Shown piece after piece: positions 27,587 through 31,977 of a stretch of 31,977 bases of DNA. The notes beneath the pieces were generated by a model. That model did not search any database, was not told where the DNA came from, and worked only from the letters and a program-made list of their open reading frames with translations. This DNA comes from a virus, in the IMG/VR virus record IMGVR_UViG_3300030060_003830, positions 1 to 31,977 of that record, one strand, 5' to 3'. The translations under genes and the position numbers were made by a program. Positions within the stretch are counted from its first letter, which is position 1. Each line of letters opens with the position of its first letter.

Positions 27587-28452
27587 TATATTCTCCATAT
27601 TACTTTTGCTATTCTAAAAAATTCGTTGCCTTGATATGACATTATTCGCTCTAAATCAGGTGATACAAAATCCAATGCTTCATCAAAGTTCTTTGATTTT
27701 TTCATGATGTTTTGTATGACTAGCCATCGTTGTTTTACGATGTTGAAGTGATACTCTAGGCTATCTTTTTTCAGCAAGTCAGTAGTTTCTGGTGTAGATA
27801 TTTCATAGCCATCTGCTGTGCAAAACAATAGGGCTGGTGTTAAGCCTGTTGCTTTCCAGTAGACTGCTTGCTGACAAATTTGGTTGTGATTTGGCTCTTT
27901 GGCTGGTTTGGGTATACGCCAGGTTCGAGTGCCATCCTTTTTCATGGGATTGCGAATAGACCAACTTGTTTTCAAATCTATCATTTTTTTATTTGAACGA
28001 TAGTCAATCAGATACATGGTTGGCACATCAATATCATCCACATCAAAAAACTCTTTCTTTTCGCCTATAAAGTTTTGTCTGCCAAAGTATTCTTTCAATC
28101 CTTTGTGTGCTTGTACGGCTGTTGAGTGTATGTGTTGTTTTATTTCCTGATGTTCCTCTGCATCTTTACCCTCGTCAAAGGTACGGGGTTTGTAGAAACT
28201 ATACTCACGCTCTACAATCTGTTTCGCTTCATCAAACTCGATGGGTTCTTTTTTATCAAAGGTAAGACCCAGCGATAAATCAACGAGTCGTTGTACTGCG
28301 TTGCCTGCCGTCATTTTAGCTGACGATGGAAACGATAATTGCATATGAAAGTCACAGTACAGTTTCAAAAAATACTCATCGAGTGGTTGTGTACCGCCAG
28401 ATGCTGAGTTGTGCATGGCTCGATTGCCAAATGGTTTACGATATTCAGTCAT
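27586..28452 (-). CDS. PD-(D/E)XK exonuclease, RecB/Cas4-like
   Basis: This 288-residue nuclease should resect DNA ends to expose single strands for annealing. The core motif is visible: YLID with D150, MIDLKTS with D159 and K161, then the RecB-type Q-x-x-x-Y motif in QICQQAVYWKATG (Q194, Y198). The N-terminal GTQPLDEYFLKLYCDF and AGNAVQRLVDLSLG segments match phage RecB-like nucleases. The start at 28452 has GGAGAAAACA upstream; an ATG seven codons earlier is less likely. It is the first gene of the leftward recombination unit, downstream of the palindrome at 28488-28502. No iron-sulphur cysteine set like Cas4 is seen. Confidence 0.85.
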   Translation of the reverse strand: MTEYRKPFGNRAMHNSASGGTQPLDEYFLKLYCDFHMQLSFPSSAKMTAGNAVQRLVDLSLGLTFDKKEPIEFDEAKQIVEREYSFYKPRTFDEGKDAEEHQEIKQHIHSTAVQAHKGLKEYFGRQNFIGEKKEFFDVDDIDVPTMYLIDYRSNKKMIDLKTSWSIRNPMKKDGTRTWRIPKPAKEPNHNQICQQAVYWKATGLTPALLFCTADGYEISTPETTDLLKKDSLEYHFNIVKQRWLVIQNIMKKSKNFDEALDFVSPDLERIMSYQGNEFFRIAKVIWRI

Positions 28453-28487
28453 TGTTTTCTCCTTCCGTATCATACAATCTCACACTA

Positions 28488-28502
28488 TTGACATATTGTC
28501 AA
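28488..28502. promoter_or_regulatory. Perfect palindrome TTGACATATTGTCAA in a divergent promoter region
   Basis: The 15-base palindrome offers a TTGACA -35 box on each strand and lies between the leftward recombination unit (start 28452) and the rightward regulator unit (start 28546). Matching -10 boxes are only fair, so it may instead, or also, be an operator for the HTH protein genes at 28546 and 28863. Confidence 0.6.
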
Positions 28503-28545
28503 CTATCTATTATTGATTATTTATTAATTAAGAAAGGACAATGAA

Positions 28546-28866
28546 ATGGAAAACAAAAACGCATATAAAATGGTAAGAACTACTGACCCTGAGACAAGCA
28601 TTGATGCAGCTATATCACTTGACCCAACTAAATTAGAGAAGATTGTTTTGGAAGCGGTTTCACAATTTCGTGAGCAAGGTGCTACTATGTCTGAGATTGA
28701 AAGAATGTTGGTTACAATACATCCAGCAAGTATCACACCACGATTCAAACCCTTGATTGAAAAAGGATTGATAAAAACAGATAATAGAACTCGCAAGAGT
28801 GTACGTTCTAATCGTCAACAACGTATCCATTGGGCTAGTGAATTTTATAAGGAAGAAGAGCAATGA
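28546..28866 (+). CDS. Winged-helix DNA-binding protein, 106 aa
   Basis: The 106-residue protein begins MENKNAYKMVRTTDPETSID, then has AISLDPTKLEKIVLEAVSQF and a winged-helix core, QGATMSEIERMLVTIHPASI followed by TPRFKPLIEKGLIKTDN. A basic wing/tail (RTRKSVRSNRQQRIHW) completes it. This layout matches small MarR-like or terminase-like phage helix-turn-helix proteins. AAAGGA lies seven bases upstream. It is the first gene after the palindromic divergent region and may regulate it. It overlaps the following XRE-type regulator by four bases (ATGA). Confidence 0.72.
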   Translation: MENKNAYKMVRTTDPETSIDAAISLDPTKLEKIVLEAVSQFREQGATMSEIERMLVTIHPASITPRFKPLIEKGLIKTDNRTRKSVRSNRQQRIHWASEFYKEEEQ

Positions 28867-29051
28867 AATTAGAAGATTATATAAAAGAAAAAGGTATTAG
28901 CAGACGTTACTTTGCCAAAATAGCCAAGCTAGATAACTCAACCATTACTCTTTTAATACAAAAAAAACGAAAACCAAGTCAGGACACACTTACCAAAATC
29001 TTTATTGCTACTAAAGGTGAGGTAACAGCAGACGATTTTTATCATGGTTAA
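28863..29051 (+). CDS. XRE/Cro-like repressor, 62 aa
   Basis: This 62-residue protein is a single helix-turn-helix domain: YIKEKGISRRYFAKIAKLDN with recognition helix STITLLIQKKRKPSQDTLTK, then ATKGEVTADDFY, the typical ending of the fold. It should bind an operator as a dimer. It is coupled to the upstream winged-helix gene (ATGA) and overlaps the next gene by eight bases. Likely targets are the palindrome at 28488-28502 or the sites near 30380-30430; this is inference. Confidence 0.85.
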   Translation: MKLEDYIKEKGISRRYFAKIAKLDNSTITLLIQKKRKPSQDTLTKIFIATKGEVTADDFYHG

Positions 29052-29853
29052 TCCATATAAGCTGCCAGATGGAAAAGTATTAATTAGCCTGTCTGGTGGC
29101 AGAACATCTGCCTATATGCTTTATCAAATACTTAAAGCTAATGATGGGTTGCGTGATGATGTTGTTGTTGCCTTTGCTAATACAGGAAGAGAAATGCAAG
29201 GAACAATAGACTTTATAAAAGAAATACAAAGCAGATGGAACGTCAATATTCGTTGGCTTGAATATATAAAAGCTAAACCAAAATACCAAGAGGTAAATCA
29301 CAATTCTGTTAGCTTAGATGGTAAACCATTTATGGAGATGATTGATAGTAAGTCAGCTAATAAATTTTTACCAAATCAAAATATGAGATTTTGCACCCAG
29401 GAGTTAAAAGTAAAAACAATAAAACGATTTCTCGTAGGTATGGGCTGGAAGCGATGGATTAATACTGTTGGAATCCGAGGTGATGAGCCAAGACGATTAA
29501 AAGAATCTACAGACAATAGATGGGTGAACTGGTATCCGATAGCTGAATCAAAAGAAACTGTTAGAAATGTAAATCAGTTTTGGAAACAACACTCATTTGA
29601 TTTAAAGATTATGAAAGGGTCTGGCAACTGTGATGGTTGTTTTTTGAAATCAGAAGCTACATTAGCAGCAATGATACGAGAGTATCCAGAAAGAATGAAA
29701 TGGTGGGACGATATGGAGCAGATGACAGGCGGTTCGTTCCATAGAAATAGAACATATAAAACTTTGTCTGATTTTGTAAATAAACAAAGTGATTGGATTT
29801 TTGATAGTCAATCTTATTTATGTCAGCAAGATGATGGAGAATGTAGTGGTTAA
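29044..29853 (+). CDS. PAPS-reductase-like PP-loop ATPase, 269 aa
   Basis: This member of the adenine-nucleotide alpha-hydrolase (PP-loop) superfamily shows the pyrophosphate-binding motif SGGRTS (residues 17-22) and FANTGRE at 44-50. Cysteine C117 sits in RFCTQELK and C196-x2-C199 in GNCDGCFLKSE. The segment GIRGDEPRR lies at 143-151. Two more cysteines, C260 and C267, are near the C-terminus. The cysteine set suggests a metal or Fe-S cluster. Phage proteins of this type are usually called PAPS reductase, but the substrate is unknown; related PP-loop proteins act in nucleobase thiolation or DNA sulphur modification. It is embedded between a regulator and an Hjc-like nuclease. Confidence 0.82.
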   Translation: MVNPYKLPDGKVLISLSGGRTSAYMLYQILKANDGLRDDVVVAFANTGREMQGTIDFIKEIQSRWNVNIRWLEYIKAKPKYQEVNHNSVSLDGKPFMEMIDSKSANKFLPNQNMRFCTQELKVKTIKRFLVGMGWKRWINTVGIRGDEPRRLKESTDNRWVNWYPIAESKETVRNVNQFWKQHSFDLKIMKGSGNCDGCFLKSEATLAAMIREYPERMKWWDDMEQMTGGSFHRNRTYKTLSDFVNKQSDWIFDSQSYLCQQDDGECSG

Positions 29854-30232
29854 TGGTCGCAACAAAGGAGCATCATTTGAAAGAGAGGTTGCCAACTATC
29901 TCAGGATGCATCTTTCTCTTCAAGACATTAAGAGAGATATCGAACAATACCGAACTGCTGACCGAGGTGACTTACTTGGGGTAGATGGCTGGACAATAGA
30001 ATGCAAGCGATATAAGCGTCCAGAATCGGCAAACGGATTTTTCCGCAAGGAATGGTGGGAACAGGTAGTAAAGGCGGCTGATGCGGCTAAAAACAAGCCT
30101 GTATTGATATTCAAATTTGACCATCAACCTATCCGGTGCGCTCTCTATCTTAAAGATATTAATAAAAAATATAAGGGTAATGATGTAGCGATTGTTACCC
30201 TAGAAAGTTTTGTAAAGCTCCTCTCTCTCTAG
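29831..30232 (+). CDS. Hjc-like PD-(D/E)XK endonuclease (Holliday junction resolvase-like)
   Basis: This 133-residue nuclease has NKGASFEREVANYLR (E17 of the first motif), RTADRGDLLGVDG (D47) and WTIECKRYK with the catalytic E57-x-K59. The order and spacing are those of the Hjc/Hjr resolvase fold. It should cleave branched DNA from recombination or replication before packaging. The ATG at 29831 is used; a GTG at 29846 has a better placed GGAG and would remove only five residues. It overlaps the PAPS-reductase-like gene by 23 bases. It is the last gene of this unit, followed by the hairpin at 30319-30370. Confidence 0.8.
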   Translation: MMENVVVNGRNKGASFEREVANYLRMHLSLQDIKRDIEQYRTADRGDLLGVDGWTIECKRYKRPESANGFFRKEWWEQVVKAADAAKNKPVLIFKFDHQPIRCALYLKDINKKYKGNDVAIVTLESFVKLLSL

Positions 30233-30240
30233 GGCTTGCG

Positions 30241-30265
30241 TGTCAACAAAAAAAATGATAGTTAT
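30241..30265. repeat. Copy 2 of TGTCAACAA-N6-TGATAGTTAT
   Basis: Same 9-mer and 10-mer with the same six-base spacing as 661-685, located eight bases after the nuclease stop. Here the spacer is all A. On the circular map the two copies lie at opposite ends of the leftward block. Confidence 0.6.
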
Positions 30266-30318
30266 TAATTTCATTGTTAGCGTATGATAGATTGCAGTCA
30301 GATTGTACGCATCCTTTC

Positions 30319-30370
30319 ATAAATAAGTGTTCTACTGCCCATCAAGAGGGCAAGTAGGACGCTTATTTAT
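30319..30370. terminator. Long hairpin between convergent units, probable bidirectional terminator
   Basis: Arms of 22 and 23 bases (319-340 and 348-370, +30000) pair almost completely, with two G-U pairs and one bulge, around a 7-base loop. Both outer ends are AT-rich (ATAAATAAG / CTTATTTAT), giving a U-rich end in either direction. It separates the rightward unit ending at 30232 from the leftward unit ending at 30430. Confidence 0.65.
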
Positions 30371-30379
30371 ATGGGTATT

Positions 30380-30430
30380 ATCTATATAGACCTTATCTTG
30401 AAGACATAGTCTATATAGATTGTACAATCT
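30380..30430. repeat. Palindromic sites: two TCTATATAGA copies and AGATTGTACAATCT
   Basis: TCTATATAGA, itself palindromic, occurs at 30381-30390 and 30410-30419, extended to ATCTATATAGAC and GTCTATATAGAT, with centres 29 bases apart. A perfect 14-base palindrome AGATTGTACAATCT follows at 30417-30430, reaching the XRE stop codon. A half-site AGATTGTACGC lies at 30300-30310. These could be operators; they could also form an RNA hairpin. Confidence 0.55.
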
Positions 30431-30606
30431 TATTTCTTTAGTTCTAAAGATAAATATCTTAATGCATACTCTACAGACTTGGGTATTGGATACTTGCCAT
30501 ATTCGTAATTGAATATCGTCATTCGAGTAAGTTGTAGTTTCTCTGCTAGTTGCATACGAGTAAGCTGCATACTCTCTCTTAATTCTATGAATTGTTTTTT
30601 AGTCAT
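30430..30606 (-). CDS. XRE-family helix-turn-helix regulator, 58 aa
   Basis: This 58-residue single-domain DNA-binding protein reads MTKKQFIELRESMQLTRMQL, then AEKLQLTRMTIFNYEYGKYP and SVEYALRYLSLELKK. The helix-turn-helix at about residues 15-36 and the YExG turn are typical of the Xre family. It overlaps the upstream gene by ATGA and is the last gene of the leftward operon. Its stop codon touches the palindrome at 30417-30430, which could be its own operator or a target of a related regulator. A dimer is expected. Confidence 0.82.
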   Translation of the reverse strand: MTKKQFIELRESMQLTRMQLAEKLQLTRMTIFNYEYGKYPIPKSVEYALRYLSLELKK

Positions 30607-30797
30607 TTACTTTCTTTCTCTAGTAGTTTTCGAATTTCTTCAATCACATATTTCTCTGTAAGCAATCCCTCTCTCTCAGAAAAGGGACTATCAATTTGTA
30701 TTCGTGGAATATCTAAAAGCTTGGCAATAGAAGAAATACCCATATTTTGCCTGACAAAATACAGGTATTCTTTTTCAGCTTCTTCGTAGCTTGCCAT
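30603..30797 (-). CDS. Small hypothetical protein upstream of XRE regulator, 64 aa
   Basis: This 64-residue helical protein starts MASYEEAEKEYLYFVRQNMG and contains ISSIAKLLDIPRIQI, which could be a degenerate helix-turn-helix. It ends EEIRKLLEKESK. It is coupled at both ends: its start shares a base with the upstream stop (TAATG) and its stop overlaps the XRE start (ATGA). It may be a partner or antagonist of the regulator that follows. No family is recognised. Confidence 0.65.
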   Translation of the reverse strand: MASYEEAEKEYLYFVRQNMGISSIAKLLDIPRIQIDSPFSEREGLLTEKYVIEEIRKLLEKESK

Positions 30798-30955
30798 TAG
30801 AACAAATCAAACGGATTGAAACACGAATTGTATTCCGTCCACAAAGACTTATCCCAGGTATTGCATCCTAAAAGCCAATTAATGATTATAAAATCTATCA
30901 AGGCTACAAATGCCAACATAATTATTATTGACATAAATATATTAAACTTTGTCAT
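30797..30955 (-). CDS. Small membrane protein, 52 aa, one TM helix
   Basis: The protein starts MTKFNIFMSIIIMLAFVALI and continues hydrophobic to about residue 30 (DFIIINWLLG). A short polar tail with two cysteines follows (CNTWDKSLWTEYNSC). It probably spans the inner membrane once or acts as a signal anchor, with the Cys-bearing end in the periplasm. GAGGAAAAATATAACA precedes the ATG, again with ACAATG context. It is two bases from the upstream gene and shares a base with the downstream start. No family is recognised. Confidence 0.6.
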   Translation of the reverse strand: MTKFNIFMSIIIMLAFVALIDFIIINWLLGCNTWDKSLWTEYNSCFNPFDLF

Positions 30956-30957
30956 TG

Positions 30958-31140
30958 TTATATTTTTCCTCTTAAATCATAAATTGCTATTAGTTGATGC
31001 CAAGGTCTAAATTCTCCGATTGAACGTCTTAAAATATATGCGTCACTTATCCACATTTTATAACGCTTATTATTTTTTACTTCGTAAAACTCAGCTTGTT
31101 TTTCTGCAAATATTATTTTTTTAATTGTATCTCTTAACAT
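30958..31140 (-). CDS. Small basic hypothetical protein, 60 aa
   Basis: This 60-residue protein reads MLRDTIKKIIFAEKQAEFYE, then VKNNKRYKMWISDAYILRRS and IGEFRPWHQLIAIYDLRGKI. It is basic with several aromatic residues and a beta-like second half. AGAGAGG is well placed upstream and the start has the ACAATG context. It follows the 113-residue gene after about 100 bases that hold two short hairpins. No family is recognised. Confidence 0.6.
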   Translation of the reverse strand: MLRDTIKKIIFAEKQAEFYEVKNNKRYKMWISDAYILRRSIGEFRPWHQLIAIYDLRGKI

Positions 31141-31205
31141 TGTATTATACCTCTCTTTTTAATTATGCCATTAGTGGCGTTTTAAGCACGTTCTAATGCT
31201 TATCG

Positions 31206-31233
31206 TTGCCTTGCCTGTAGTTAGACAAGGCAA
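31206..31233 (-). other. Intergenic hairpin in the leftward operon
   Basis: A perfect 8-bp inverted repeat (TTGCCTTG at 206-213 and CAAGGCAA at 226-233, +31000) with a 12-base loop lies just after the 113-residue gene. No T run follows on the minus strand, so RNA processing, mRNA protection or partial termination is more likely than full termination. A smaller palindrome GCCATTAGTGGC lies about 25 bases further along the transcript (31168-31179). Confidence 0.45.
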
Positions 31234-31242
31234 TCATAAACA

Positions 31243-31584
31243 CTAGGCTTTCATCGCTAGTTTTTCGTTGTCTTGCATCCATTCATTTACAACTTGTTCG
31301 CCTACTATGTAAGCATACATATTCACAACTTTTTCAGGGTTGGATAAGTCTGTTGATACTTCTCCAAAATTATCTTGTTCATATTCTTTTATTATATTGA
31401 TAACTTCAAAGGCTTTATTACCTAGCCATTTTTCAGCTTGGTAAGTTCCAATAATGTAATAATCCGTATTAAATGCGTGATGATGTAAATCCTCGTAGTT
31501 ATCCCATATAAACATACAGTCAACATCTAGAATAAAATCATCAAAGTGTTCTTTAATCTCATCGTATTTGTAAAAGTTTTTCAT
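31243..31584 (-). CDS. Acidic hypothetical protein, 113 aa
   Basis: This 113-residue acidic protein starts MKNFYKYDEIKEHFDDFILD and has the segment DLHHHAFNTDYYIIGTYQAE, then KWLGNKAFEVINIIKEYEQD and PEKVVNMYAYIVGEQVVNEW. It looks like a compact alpha/beta phage domain that I have seen in marine phage genomes without a known function. The leader AAAAGGAATAAAACAATG is the same as at the gene starting at 219. Highly acidic early proteins sometimes mimic DNA, but the folded, aromatic-rich sequence here gives no specific support for that. Confidence 0.68.
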   Translation of the reverse strand: MKNFYKYDEIKEHFDDFILDVDCMFIWDNYEDLHHHAFNTDYYIIGTYQAEKWLGNKAFEVINIIKEYEQDNFGEVSTDLSNPEKVVNMYAYIVGEQVVNEWMQDNEKLAMKA

Positions 31585-31605
31585 TGTTTTATTCCTTTTC
31601 TTTTT

Positions 31606-31977
31606 TTAAGCCCATGTTAGAAGAACAGATACACTTTCCAATGCATACCTTATAGCCTCTTGCCTATCATTGGTTAATAGCACTCCGTTAATATCTCTGT
31701 CTTGGCATAATCTTTCAGTTTCATGTTCACCATTTACCATTGTAAAAACCGAATATCGCTCTTCAATGCCTTCACGCTTTGCTTCTTCATCATTGTGAAA
31801 AGCATGTAATTGGACGTATGTTTCTGAATCATTGTCGTAGTTGAAACAGATAGAACCGCATACATCATTGTGATAAGAATGATTCTCCCATTGTATCGAT
31901 GAAGAATAATATTGTTCTGATTGCTTGTTTATATCTTCTAGTAATTCTTTAATAAAAGTTTGACATTCTGGGTTGTA
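31606..31977 (-). CDS. Hypothetical protein, C-terminal 123 residues; N-terminus at the left edge
   Basis: The frame enters from the right edge (YNPECQTFIKELLEDINKQS) and ends at the stop 31606-31608. Joined to the 12 codons at 36-1 it gives a 135-residue protein. Acidic and His/Tyr-rich segments are visible (WENHSYHNDVCGSICFNYDN, QLHAFHNDEEAKREGIEERY), followed by a C-terminal helix (DRQEAIRYALESVSVLL). It precedes the 113-residue gene by 21 bases. No family is recognised. The in-frame join is the main evidence that the window is circular. Confidence 0.75.
   Translation of the reverse strand, partial: YNPECQTFIKELLEDINKQSEQYYSSSIQWENHSYHNDVCGSICFNYDNDSETYVQLHAFHNDEEAKREGIEERYSVFTMVNGEHETERLCQDRDINGVLLTNDRQEAIRYALESVSVLLTWA

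Overview
This window looks like the complete, circularly represented genome of a short-tailed (podovirus, T7-like virion) lytic phage, most likely marine. The virion genes run in the canonical order: terminase small and large subunits, portal, scaffold, capsid, tail tubes A and B, internal virion proteins, tail fibres, lysis. The DNA is AT-rich and very compact, with ATGA and TAATG overlaps almost everywhere. Closure is supported by one gene. The 36 bases at the left edge, read leftward, join in frame to the open reading frame that runs off the right edge, giving one 135-residue protein. The marine assignment rests on gene content (PKHD-type 2OG-Fe(II) oxygenase, collagen-like fibre, EF-hand membrane protein, PAPS-reductase-like protein). 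It resembles HTVC010P-type phages of SAR11/OM43 bacteria, but that is inference without a database search.

Layout. (1) A leftward block of nine small genes occupies 30430-31977 plus 1-543 on the circle. It starts at a strong sigma70-like promoter (580-608) and ends with an XRE regulator near a long hairpin (30319-30370). (2) A rightward late unit covers 916-26166. It holds packaging and head genes (916-7117), a hairpin, tail tubes and four internal virion proteins (7167-17407), two tail-fibre genes with related N-termini (17467-21814), and a 2OG-Fe(II) oxygenase with small unknowns (21851-23240). Membrane proteins and a holin follow (23251-24640), then a T4-type lysozyme surrounded by six tiny lysine-rich proteins (24637-26166). 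A strong bidirectional terminator sits at 26384-26422. (3) A leftward recombination unit (28452-26424) has a PD-(D/E)XK exonuclease, a coiled-coil peptide, a putative Rad52/ERF-type annealing protein and an unknown. (4) A rightward unit (28546-30232) has a winged-helix protein, an XRE/Cro-like regulator, a PAPS-reductase-like PP-loop protein and an Hjc-like nuclease. A perfect palindrome (28488-28502) lies between units 3 and 4.

How the genes work together: the recombination proteins and host enzymes probably handle replication, because no DNA polymerase, helicase, primase, RNA polymerase or integrase is visible. The late unit builds and packages the particle. The two fibres share an anchoring domain, so they may compete for or share the tail vertex. 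The collagen-like fibre lies directly upstream of a complete prolyl-hydroxylase-type enzyme. That pairing, the basic-peptide cluster, and the paired repeats bordering the leftward block are the most interesting observations.
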